Made by a program: the position numbers and the translations under genes | Source of the DNA: Mycolicibacterium canariasense | GTDB taxonomy: Bacteria; Actinomycetota; Actinomycetes; Mycobacteriales; Mycobacteriaceae | Direction of reading: 5' to 3' | Length of the DNA stretch: 49,500 nt | Assembly (NCBI RefSeq): GCF_002101555.1 | Contig: NZ_LQOL01000097.1 | Location: forward strand, 1 to 49,500 | The notes under the pieces: generated by a model | Seen by the model: only the letters and a program-made list of their open reading frames with translations | Told to the model about the DNA's origin: nothing | Database searches by the model: none | Shown: piece after piece, positions 8,138 to 15,091 of the stretch | Numbering within the stretch: the first letter of the stretch is position 1 | Layout of the letters: each line of letters starts with the position of its first letter

Positions 8138-8803
8138 ATGAAGAGAGTTCTCCGCCGGACCGGATCGGTCAGGTTCGCCGACCGCAGCGATGCGGGCCGG
8201 GTCCTGGCCGGACACCTTGCGCCCTACCGGGGACGCGCCGATCTGCTGGTGCTGGGCCTGGCCCGCGGCGGGATTCCGGTGGGCTGGGAGGTGGCCGCCG
8301 CCCTGCACGCCCCGTTCGACGCGTTCCTGGTGCGCAAACTGGGTGTGCCGGACTGGCCCGAGCTCGCGATGGGCGCGCTGGCCACCGGCGGTGGGCTGGT
8401 GCTCAACAGTGATGTGATGCGCAGCCTCGACATCGGCGAGGCGCAACTGCAGGCGACGATCCGGGCCGAGACCGCCGAGCTGCATCGCCGGGAGCGTGTC
8501 TACCGCGGCGACCGGCCGCCTCCGGACCTGGCGGGCCGCACGGTGATCCTGGTGGACGACGGGGTCGCGACCGGTGCCAGCATGTTCGCCGCCGTGCGTG
8601 CGGTGCGGGCGGCCGGATGCGGGTCGGTGGTGGTGGCCGTGCCGGTGGGCTCGGAATCGACCCGCCGCGCGCTGCGGGCCGAGGCGGACGCGGTGGTCTG
8701 CGCCTGCACACCGTCGGATTTCAGCGCGGTCGGCCAGGTGTACGACGACTTCCGGCAGACCGGCGACGACGAGGTGCGCCGGCTGCTGGCGACCCCGACC
8801 TAG
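8138..8803 (+). CDS. Phosphoribosyltransferase-domain protein (Rv2143-like)
   Basis: 221 residues from ATG 8138 (MKRVLRRTGSVRFADRSDAG). It has the type I phosphoribosyltransferase fold. The strand-loop LVLGLARGGIPVGWEVAAAL is followed by FLVRKLGVPDWPELAMGAL and the PRPP-binding signature VILVDDGVATGAS. Such stand-alone proteins, common in actinobacteria, lack a proven base specificity. The family resembles the ComF/erythromycin-esterase-associated phosphoribosyltransferases. The gene order phosphoribosyltransferase, small membrane protein, wag31 matches M. tuberculosis Rv2143-Rv2145c. Its TAG stop lies in a CTAG shared with the convergent neighbour. Confidence 0.88.
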   Translation: MKRVLRRTGSVRFADRSDAGRVLAGHLAPYRGRADLLVLGLARGGIPVGWEVAAALHAPFDAFLVRKLGVPDWPELAMGALATGGGLVLNSDVMRSLDIGEAQLQATIRAETAELHRRERVYRGDRPPPDLAGRTVILVDDGVATGASMFAAVRAVRAAGCGSVVVAVPVGSESTRRALRAEADAVVCACTPSDFSAVGQVYDDFRQTGDDEVRRLLATPT

Positions 8804-9231
8804 CTCTTGGGCTCGGCGTCCTTGTGCTCGGCGTCGGCATCGGCCTCGGCACCGGACTCGGTGGTTTCCGGCAGCTCGGTGGTCGGCTCCGCATCCGCGG
8901 CCTGCACGTCGGCGGCTTCGGCCGTGTCAGACGCCTCGGAGGGTTCGGCCGCATCGGGCGCCCCGGAAGCCTCGGCGATGTCCTCGTCGGGGTAATCCTG
9001 CACCGCGGTCTCGGGTTCTGCCGCCTCGTCCGCGGTCTCGTCGGGCTCTCCGGTGGCCGACTCGTCGGCGTTACGGTGCGACCGGTCGCGCAGCGCATCG
9101 ACGATGAGCAGCAGCACACCGATCACGCTGGCACCGATACAGACCCAGGCGATGAGCTCGTTGCTGGTGACGACGGCGGCCACCAGTGAAGCCAGGCCGA
9201 TGACGGCGAGGACGAGCGCAATGATCAGCAT
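8800..9231 (-). CDS. Small membrane protein with long acidic C-terminal tail (Rv2144c-like)
   Basis: 143 residues. Two hydrophobic helices (about residues 2-21 and 27-46) are followed by a basic RDRSHR anchor and then a tail of about 90 residues made almost only of Glu, Asp, Ala, Thr, Ser and Pro. By the positive-inside rule the tail is probably cytoplasmic. It would be intrinsically disordered and strongly negative. No catalytic motif is present. The gene lies 29 bp downstream of the wag31 stop, so it may be read with the polar-growth gene. A partner role at the cell pole is speculative. Confidence 0.8.
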   Translation of the reverse strand: MLIIALVLAVIGLASLVAAVVTSNELIAWVCIGASVIGVLLLIVDALRDRSHRNADESATGEPDETADEAAEPETAVQDYPDEDIAEASGAPDAAEPSEASDTAEAADVQAADAEPTTELPETTESGAEADADAEHKDAEPKS

Positions 9232-9260
9232 TGATCGAATTTAGCCGGTTGTGGACCTGG

Positions 9261-10079
9261 TCAGTTGTTTCCGCGGTTGAACTGGTTGAAGCCGCCGGAG
9301 TCGTTGGTCGCGCCGGTGTCCACCGGTGCGGCCGAACCGCGCTGGCCGAGCTCCTCGAGCTGTGATTCCAGGTAGGTCTTCAGGCGGGTGCGGTACTCGC
9401 GCTCGAAGGTGCGTAGCTGCTCGAGGCGACCTTCCAGGACCGTGCGCTGCTGGTTGATGGTGCCCATGATCTCGGAGTGCTTGCGCTCGGCATCGGCCTG
9501 CAGGGCGTCCGCCTTCTCCTGGGCCTGGCGCAGCTGCGCCTCGGACCGGGTCTGGGCGTCCGACAACAACGCATCGGCGCGCTGGCGGGCGTCGGCGACG
9601 GTGGTCTCCGCGGTGTGACGTGCCTCGCTGACCAGGGCGTCGGCCTGGGCGCGCGCATCGGAGAGCAGCTTCTCGGACTCCGCCTTGGCCGAGCTGGTGA
9701 GCCGGTCGGCGGTGTCCTGGGCCAGGCTGAGCACCTTGGCGGCCCGGACGTGGTGGTCTTCGGAGACGGGAGCGGCCGGCGCCTGGACGACGGGCTGCGG
9801 CGCCTCGTAGACCGGCTGCACAACAGGCTCCGGCTCGGGCTCGGGCTGGTATGCGGGGATGGACTGGGTGGGCTGAGCGCCGCCGGAGCGGGCGCCGGCC
9901 AACTCCTGGTCGAGCTCGGCCACGCGCTGACGCAGGTCGGCGTTCTCCTCGATGAGCCTGGTGAGCTCGTTCTCCACCAGGTCGAGGAACGCGTCGACCT
10001 CGTCCTCGTTGTAGCCGCGTTTACCGATAGGCGGCTTACTGAATGCGACGTTGTGAACGTCGGCTGGTGTGAGCGGCAT
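9261..10079 (-). CDS. wag31: DivIVA-family polar growth determinant Wag31
   Basis: 272 residues from ATG 10079, preceded by AAGGGGGC. The N-terminus MPLTPADVHNVAFSKPP then KRGYNEDEVDAFLD is the DivIVA membrane-binding and dimerisation segment, nearly identical to the M. tuberculosis protein. A Pro/Gln-rich linker (about residues 75-120) separates it from a long C-terminal coiled coil (about 125-245). Wag31 assembles at curved polar membrane, recruits the elongation machinery and is essential in mycobacteria. The upstream extension to 10109 lacks its own ribosome binding site and family similarity. In M. tuberculosis the linker carries the PknA/B phosphosite Thr73; an equivalent Thr lies near QPTQS here. 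Confidence 0.97.
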   Translation of the reverse strand: MPLTPADVHNVAFSKPPIGKRGYNEDEVDAFLDLVENELTRLIEENADLRQRVAELDQELAGARSGGAQPTQSIPAYQPEPEPEPVVQPVYEAPQPVVQAPAAPVSEDHHVRAAKVLSLAQDTADRLTSSAKAESEKLLSDARAQADALVSEARHTAETTVADARQRADALLSDAQTRSEAQLRQAQEKADALQADAERKHSEIMGTINQQRTVLEGRLEQLRTFEREYRTRLKTYLESQLEELGQRGSAAPVDTGATNDSGGFNQFNRGNN

Positions 10080-10119
10080 CGTCTGCCCCCTTGAAGTCTG
10101 GACCGTCAACCGGTTTCAA

Positions 10120-10125
10120 AGTGTA
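10120..10125 (-). promoter_or_regulatory. Probable -10 element of wag31
   Basis: On the minus strand the hexamer TACACT (complement of 10120-10125) fits the mycobacterial TANNNT -10 consensus. Transcription would start near 10113 and give a leader of about 34 nt containing the AAGGGGGC ribosome binding site. No good -35 hexamer is visible at 16-18 nt, as is common in mycobacteria. The rest of the 178-bp space up to yggT shows only an AT-rich patch around 10190-10210. Confidence 0.45.
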
Positions 10126-10257
10126 GAGCGTCGGTACGAGTAACTGGCGTCCATCCTGTCACAGCAGACCCGGCGGTTGCAGAGGAGGTCGATAATTAAG
10201 AGCTAATTTCAATCTTCTCCGCTGGTAGCGGGCCTGGCCCGGGCTCGCGCAGCGGCG

Positions 10258-10560
10258 TCAGCCGGCCGAACCGGCCGCGGCCCCGAAGGCCAGCTGCATG
10301 CCGATGAATGCGACCAGCAACAGCACCATGATGGACAGGTCGAAGCGCACCGCGCCGATGGTCAGTTGCGGGATCAGTCGGCGCAGCAGCTTCACCGGCG
10401 GGTCCGTCACGGACAGGATCAGCTCGAGGATCACCACCGTCAGTCCCTTGGGGTGCCAGTCCCGGCTGAACGACCGGATGAACTCCACGACCACGCGCGC
10501 GATCAGCAGGAGCCAGAACACGAACAGCGCGAAACCCAGGATCTCGAAGAACAGCGCCAA
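10258..10560 (-). CDS. YggT family membrane protein (Rv2146c-like)
   Basis: 100 residues with TTG start (10558-10560) and a GAGG element about 12 nt upstream. Two hydrophobic blocks (about residues 4-24 and 75-94) flank the conserved segment with DWHPKGLTVVILELILSVTDPP and VKLLRRLIPQL of the YGGT family. YggT proteins are linked to osmotic and potassium homeostasis and, in Gram-positive dcw clusters, to division and cell shape (YlmG). It sits between sepF and wag31, the standard actinobacterial order. The start codon is the only suitable one before the first helix. Confidence 0.92.
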   Translation of the reverse strand: MALFFEILGFALFVFWLLLIARVVVEFIRSFSRDWHPKGLTVVILELILSVTDPPVKLLRRLIPQLTIGAVRFDLSIMVLLLVAFIGMQLAFGAAAGSAG

Positions 10561-10661
10561 CTGAAGCCGACCTCACTACGGCGGAAACACGATTGCGAAC
10601 CGGTGGGACCAGCGAGGTCCCTTGGAAATCAGCCTACCCGGCGTCGCCCGGGCGCCCGCTG

Positions 10662-11321
10662 CTACTGGTAGGAGTAGAAGCCGGCCTCGGCGATACGGCG
10701 CCGCTCCTCGGCCGTGACGTCGACATCGGCCGGCGAGAGCAGGAAGACCTTGGTGGCCACCTTGTCGAACGAGCCACGCAGGGCGAATGCCAGCCCGGCG
10801 GCGAAATCGACGAGACGCTTGGCGTCGGCATTGTCCATCGAGACCAGGTCCATGATCACCGGCGTGCCGTCGCGGAACCGCTCACCGATGGTGCGGGCCT
10901 CGCTGTAATCCTTGGGGCGCAGCGTGGTGATCTTGGCCAGCGGGCTGCCGGCCTCGAACAGCTCGGCCATCCGGCGCGGCTCCATCGCCAGCGCACCGCG
11001 GGTGGCGGCGGCGGCGAACCGCGGCGCGGGGCGGTCGAACTCACGCGGCGCGCGCAGCCGGCCTTCGAATCGCGGTGAGTCGTATCCGCCGCGGTATCCC
11101 CCCGGCGCCATGTCCATATCGCGCTCGTACTCGCGCGGGCCGCGATCATCGAAGCCGCGACCGTCGCGCGGCTCCCGGCCGTACCCCTCGTCCTCGAAGC
11201 GGTCCTCGACGGCCCGGCGGGCATAGCTGCGCGCCGGCCGCTCGTCGTCGTAGTAGTCATCCTCGTAGTCGTCCATCGGCGCCATACCGAAGTAGGCCTT
11301 GACCTTGTGCAGTGTGCTCAT
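10662..11321 (-). CDS. sepF: Cell division protein SepF
   Basis: 219 residues, starting MSTLHKVKAYFGMAP, the amphipathic membrane-binding helix of SepF. A long Arg/Asp/Gly/Tyr-rich disordered linker (about residues 17-110) is followed by the compact SepF domain (about 125-210) with ITTLRPKDYSEARTIGE, DLVSMDNADAKRLVDFAAGL and VFLLSPADVDV. SepF tethers FtsZ to the membrane and is essential in mycobacteria, which lack FtsA. A purine-rich AGAAGGGG ribosome binding site precedes the ATG. It lies 64 bp downstream of yggS. Confidence 0.96.
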   Translation of the reverse strand: MSTLHKVKAYFGMAPMDDYEDDYYDDERPARSYARRAVEDRFEDEGYGREPRDGRGFDDRGPREYERDMDMAPGGYRGGYDSPRFEGRLRAPREFDRPAPRFAAAATRGALAMEPRRMAELFEAGSPLAKITTLRPKDYSEARTIGERFRDGTPVIMDLVSMDNADAKRLVDFAAGLAFALRGSFDKVATKVFLLSPADVDVTAEERRRIAEAGFYSYQ

Positions 11322-11368
11322 CGCCTGCCCCTTCTGCTGCTGATGTCTTTGTTATCTGTGATGAAGAT

Positions 11369-11395
11369 GTGACTGGAGTGACTACTCAGGGTGAC
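11369..11395. promoter_or_regulatory. Three GTGAC direct repeats upstream of sepF
   Basis: GTGAC occurs on the plus strand at 11369-11373, 11378-11382 and 11391-11395; the first two are spaced exactly 9 bp and share GTGACT. On the sepF strand these read GTCAC. The last one falls within the final codons of yggS. The cluster lies 48-74 bp upstream of the sepF start, where a regulator or promoter could sit. No protein is assigned. Confidence 0.3.
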
Positions 11396-12132
11396 GTTAG
11401 CGGGCGTTGCCCCATGAGCGCGGTACCGACACGCACACACGTCGATCCGTGTCGCACAGCTATCTCCATATCGCCGGACATGCCAGCCGACAGGCCCAGC
11501 CGGTGAGCGAACGACCGCTGCACGCGGTCGCGCTCCGCGGCCAGTTGGGCAAAGGCGTCTTCGGCGTCCCAGCCCAACGGCGGAATCCCCATCAGCCCAG
11601 CGAATTCCAGAGCGTCGATGGCATGGGCGGCGGCGCACAGCTCAAGAATCTGGTCCGGCGCGCTGACCGGCACCCCGCCCCGGGCGGGATCACCGTCCAG
11701 GCTGATCTGCAGGTAGATCCGCAGCGGCTCGGTGCGCCGGCCCTCGGCCATCTCCTGTTCGGCGGCACCGCCGAGTGCGGCGATCAGCCGGGCACTGTCC
11801 ACCGAATGGGCCGCATAAGCCCAGCGGGCCACCGCGCGCGCCTTGTTGCGCTGGATGCTGCCGACCATGTGCCAGCGGATCCGCTCGCCGGGGAACTGCG
11901 CGGCGACGGTGTCGACCTTCTTGGCCGCCTCCTGCTCGCGGGATTCGCCGAAGTCGGTGCAGCCCAGCCGGTGCAGGATGACCACGTCGGAGGCCGGGAA
12001 GAACTTGGTGACCGGGAGCAGTTCGATATCGCGGACATCGCGGCCGGCCGCCTCGGCGGCAGCGGCCAGCCGCGACCGGACCGCGGCCAGCGATCCGGCC
12101 AACTCCGCGTCGCGGTGCGTCTGGCCGGTCAT
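11386..12132 (-). CDS. yggS: YggS/PLPBP-family pyridoxal phosphate homeostasis protein
   Basis: 248 residues from ATG 12132, chosen because it forms an ATGA overlap with the yfiH stop. The fold is a single TIM barrel with the PLP-binding lysine Lys43 in LLPVTKFFPA. Other family blocks are FGESREQEAAKK, WHMVGSIQRNKAR and, near the C-terminus, LSAGMSGDMEIAVRHGST with VRVGTALMG. The protein binds PLP without known enzymatic activity and balances B6 vitamers and amino/keto acid pools. Location after pgeF and before sepF is typical for Gram-positive dcw clusters. A GTG three codons upstream is possible but less favoured. Confidence 0.94.
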   Translation of the reverse strand: MTGQTHRDAELAGSLAAVRSRLAAAAEAAGRDVRDIELLPVTKFFPASDVVILHRLGCTDFGESREQEAAKKVDTVAAQFPGERIRWHMVGSIQRNKARAVARWAYAAHSVDSARLIAALGGAAEQEMAEGRRTEPLRIYLQISLDGDPARGGVPVSAPDQILELCAAAHAIDALEFAGLMGIPPLGWDAEDAFAQLAAERDRVQRSFAHRLGLSAGMSGDMEIAVRHGSTCVRVGTALMGQRPLTSP

Positions 12133-12830
12133 TGCATCCACACCAATGACGCCAGCCGGCCGGTGGGCGCCCCGCGCCGATGGCTGAACAGCTGAGGGTC
12201 CTCGACGGTGCACCGCGGGTCGACGTCGATCGCGGTGACGCCCAAGGTGGTGAGTTGCCTGACGACTCCGGCCCGGATGTCCAAACCGGGAGTGCCCTTG
12301 GCGGTGGTGGTGCGGCTACCGGGCAGCGCGGCCTCGACCTCGTCGGCCATCGCGGCGGGCACCTCGTAGTTGCGGCCGCTGACCGCCGGGCCGAGCAGCA
12401 CCGAGATATCGCCGACCGAGGCACCCAGGCCCACCATGGTGTCCACCGTGCGCGCGACGATGCCCAATTGCGCACCGACCCGGCCGGCATGCGCGGCACC
12501 GATGACGCCGGCGCGCGCGTCGGCCAGTAGCACCGGGACACAATCGGCGGACAGTACCGCCAGCGCCAGCCGCGGCGTGGTGGTCACCAGCGCGTCGGTG
12601 TCGTCGACCGTGGTCCCGGGATCGCCGTCGACCACCACGACGTGGTCGGAATGGACCTGATTCATCCAGACGACGGCGTCGGCGCTGATGGCATCGGCCA
12701 GCCGCGTGCGGTTGGCCGCCACCGCCGCCGGATCGTCGCCGACGTGATCGCCGAGATTGAAGGAGTCATACGGCGGCCGCGAGACACCGCCCCCGCGGGT
12801 GGTGGTGACCCGCCGAACCCGTACGGGCAC
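12129..12830 (-). CDS. pgeF: Purine nucleoside phosphorylase / peptidoglycan editing factor (YfiH, DUF152)
   Basis: 233 residues with GTG start (12828-12830), five bases after the ftsZ stop. The copper/zinc-binding residues of the family are visible as His in MNQVHSDHV, Cys in LSADCVPVLLAD and His in GAAHAGRVGA. YfiH (PgeF) in E. coli edits misincorporated L-Ser in peptidoglycan precursors, and relatives show adenosine or laccase-like activity. Association with ftsZ is widespread in actinobacteria. The C-terminal DPRCTVEDPQLFSHRRG block is also typical. The enzymatic role in mycobacteria is not settled. Confidence 0.92.
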   Translation of the reverse strand: MPVRVRRVTTTRGGGVSRPPYDSFNLGDHVGDDPAAVAANRTRLADAISADAVVWMNQVHSDHVVVVDGDPGTTVDDTDALVTTTPRLALAVLSADCVPVLLADARAGVIGAAHAGRVGAQLGIVARTVDTMVGLGASVGDISVLLGPAVSGRNYEVPAAMADEVEAALPGSRTTTAKGTPGLDIRAGVVRQLTTLGVTAIDVDPRCTVEDPQLFSHRRGAPTGRLASLVWMQ

Positions 12831-12835
12831 GGCGT

Positions 12836-13987
12836 CTAGTGGCGCATGAAGGGCGGCACGTCGACGTCGTCATCAGAGATGCCGCCGTCATCCGGACCGC
12901 CGATTCGGACGGTGGCGCCGTTGGTGTGCCCGGCGGGCACACTGACCGCGTCGGCCGGTTCGAACACCGAGGACCGGACGTTGCCCGCCGCACCGGACGC
13001 AATGGTCTGCGCGCCACCGGTCACCGGCTTGCGGCTCGGGGTGACGCTGTCGAAGCCCGCGGCGATGACGGTGACGCGCACCTCGTCGCCCAGCGAGTCG
13101 TCGATGACGGTGCCGAAGATGATGTTGGCGTCGGCGTGGGCGGCCTCCTGCACCAGCGAGGCGGCCTCGTTGATCTCGAACAGGCCCAGGTCGCTGCCAC
13201 CGGCCACCGACAGCAGCACGCCCTGCGCGCCCTCCATCGAGGCTTCCAGCAGCGGCGAGTTGATGGCGATCTCGGCGGCCTTGAGCGCGCGGCCGTCACC
13301 GCGGGCCGACCCGATGCCCATCAGCGCGGTGCCCGCGCCGCTCATCACGCCCTTGACGTCGGCGAAGTCGACGTTGATCAGGCCGGGGGTGGTGATCAGG
13401 TCGGTGATGCCCTGCACGCCGTTGAGCAGCACCTCGTCGGCACTGCGGAAGGCGTCCATCAGCGAGACGGCGGCGTCGCCCATCTGCAGCAGCCGGTCGT
13501 TGGGGATGACGATCAGGGTGTCGCAGCTTTCGCGCAGCGACTGGATTCCGGATTCGGCCTGGTTGGAGCGACGCTTGCCCTCGAAGGAGAACGGCCGGGT
13601 GACCACGCCGACGGTCAGCGCGCCGAGCTTGCGGGCGATGGATGCGACGACCGGCGCGCCGCCGGTGCCGGTACCGCCACCCTCACCGGCGGTGACGAAC
13701 ACCATGTCGGCGCCGCGCAGCAGTTCCTCGATATCGTCCTTGGCGTCCTCGGCGGCCTTGCGGCCCACCTCCGGGTCCGCACCGGCACCCAGACCACGGG
13801 TGGAGTCGCGGCCGACGTCGAGCTTGACGTCCGCATCGCTCATCAGCAGCGCCTGCGCGTCGGTGTTGATGGCGATGAACTCCACGCCTTTGAGGCCGTG
13901 CTCGATCATCCGGTTGACGGCATTGACGCCGCCGCCGCCGATGCCGACCACCTTGATGACGGCGAGGTAGTTATGCGGGGGGGTCAT
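12836..13987 (-). CDS. ftsZ: Cell division GTPase FtsZ
   Basis: 383 residues from ATG 13987 with GGGAGGAAGG ribosome binding site. MTPPHNYLAVIKVVGIGGGG opens the GTPase domain, the tubulin signature GGGTGTGG is at residues 103-110, and the T7 loop is NVDFADVKGVMSG. The linker (about residues 320-365) is followed by the conserved tail DDDVDVPPFMRH, which binds SepF and FtsW in mycobacteria. Length is close to the 379 residues of the M. tuberculosis protein. The upstream in-frame extension to 14044 has no family similarity. FtsZ forms the ring that recruits the divisome genes found upstream here. Confidence 0.98.
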   Translation of the reverse strand: MTPPHNYLAVIKVVGIGGGGVNAVNRMIEHGLKGVEFIAINTDAQALLMSDADVKLDVGRDSTRGLGAGADPEVGRKAAEDAKDDIEELLRGADMVFVTAGEGGGTGTGGAPVVASIARKLGALTVGVVTRPFSFEGKRRSNQAESGIQSLRESCDTLIVIPNDRLLQMGDAAVSLMDAFRSADEVLLNGVQGITDLITTPGLINVDFADVKGVMSGAGTALMGIGSARGDGRALKAAEIAINSPLLEASMEGAQGVLLSVAGGSDLGLFEINEAASLVQEAAHADANIIFGTVIDDSLGDEVRVTVIAAGFDSVTPSRKPVTGGAQTIASGAAGNVRSSVFEPADAVSVPAGHTNGATVRIGGPDDGGISDDDVDVPPFMRH

Positions 13988-14043
13988 CGGTTGCCTTCCT
14001 CCCAGAATGTCCGTGGGTCCTGTGCGAAAAACCCTCAACCTCA

Positions 14044-14067
14044 ACCATAGGTTTAAAGTTATGTCAA
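14044..14067 (-). promoter_or_regulatory. Candidate ftsZ promoter in the ftsQ-ftsZ gap
   Basis: On the minus strand a perfect TTGACA (complement of 14062-14067) is followed by an AT-rich TAACTTTAAACC and a TATGGT hexamer (complement of 14044-14049). The spacing of 12 nt between the two hexamers is too short for a standard sigma-A promoter, so the true -10 is uncertain. This 156-bp gap is one of the few breaks in an otherwise overlapping gene string, and multiple ftsZ promoters are known here in mycobacteria. Start to TTGACA distance is about 75 bp. Confidence 0.45.
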
Positions 14068-14143
14068 GTAGTTCCGCGCAAACAGAACGGTAGGGCGACG
14101 ACGCCGTATCGCGCGTCAGGCGCGCCGGGGTGTCGCTCGGGTT

Positions 14144-15091
14144 TTATTTCACCGTCGGCAGGTCCGGGCTGGACACGTCGTACGTGCGGCCCGGCTGGGT
14201 GAGCAGCGCGGCGAGCTTGAGGGCCTTCTCCTGGGTGCGATCGTTGGTGCCCCACACCACCGTCCGGCCGTCGATCAGGGTCAGGGTGATCGACGCGACC
14301 GACGGTGCGGCGATCCGGCTGACCTGTCCGGCCACCTCCGGCGGCAGCGAGGTGAGCACCTGCAGCGCCGCCTTGGTGGCGGGATCCTTCGGGCCGGGGG
14401 TGTCGGTGTCCAGGTAGGCCAGTCCGGGCGGCGGCGGGCCGGTGAAGAAATCGACGCCGTCCTTGTCATAGAGGTGCGGCCCGTCCGGAAAGTCCTTGAC
14501 CACCAGCGGTACCCGTTCCACCACGGTGATGCGCAGGGTCGACGGGTACTCACGCTGCACCCGCGCGCTGGCCACCCGGCGCAGCGTGGCCACCCGTTCG
14601 GCCACCGCATCGGTGTCCACCTGAAGCAGCGGGGTGCCCGTCGGAACAGCCGCCGCAGCGCTGACCTCATCTTCGGTCAGCACGCTCAGTCCGGTGATGA
14701 CCGTCGCCCGCACCGACATGACGGGTGTGAAGTACAGCACCAGGCCCAACCCCACCACGACCACCGACAGCAACGCCGTCCACATCAGCAGCTTCAGACC
14801 CCGGATGACCCGGCGGGCCGGCGCCGGCCGTTGCGGCTCGGCCCGGCCGTCGACCTTGCGTTTGGCCTCCCGGCGCGCCTGTTCGATCGCCATGGCGCGG
14901 GCCTGCGCCGCCCGGCGCTCCTCCCGCTCCCGTCGGGCCCGCCGCCGCGGGCCCTCGAAATCCTGCGGCGAATCCTGCGCCGAGTCCGTTGCGGCCTCGG
15001 CCTTTTCGGTGGTCTGCGGATCATCCGGGGCGGCGCCCGGCTGACCGGCCGCGGGCTCGGCGGTATCGATCTCGTGTTCCGGCTCGGACAT
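14144..15091 (-). CDS. ftsQ: Cell division protein FtsQ (POTRA domain)
   Basis: 315 residues from ATG 15091, which overlaps the murC stop as TGATG; two GTG codons immediately upstream are alternatives. The N-terminus is a long cytoplasmic acidic then basic region (about 100 residues), with one transmembrane helix near residues 105-127. The POTRA domain begins at VMSVRATVITGLSVLTEDEV, followed by the FtsQ beta domain with YPSTLRITVVERVPLVV and WLLVW-like core segments. FtsQ links the cytoplasmic and outer parts of the divisome with FtsB and FtsL. The 156-bp space to ftsZ follows. Confidence 0.95.
   Translation of the reverse strand: MSEPEHEIDTAEPAAGQPGAAPDDPQTTEKAEAATDSAQDSPQDFEGPRRRARREREERRAAQARAMAIEQARREAKRKVDGRAEPQRPAPARRVIRGLKLLMWTALLSVVVVGLGLVLYFTPVMSVRATVITGLSVLTEDEVSAAAAVPTGTPLLQVDTDAVAERVATLRRVASARVQREYPSTLRITVVERVPLVVKDFPDGPHLYDKDGVDFFTGPPPPGLAYLDTDTPGPKDPATKAALQVLTSLPPEVAGQVSRIAAPSVASITLTLIDGRTVVWGTNDRTQEKALKLAALLTQPGRTYDVSSPDLPTVK

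Noticed and set aside
12839..14050. Plus-strand frame of 403 codons antisense to ftsZ
   Set aside because: It is a shadow of the highly biased ftsZ gene; no domain and no initiation signals.
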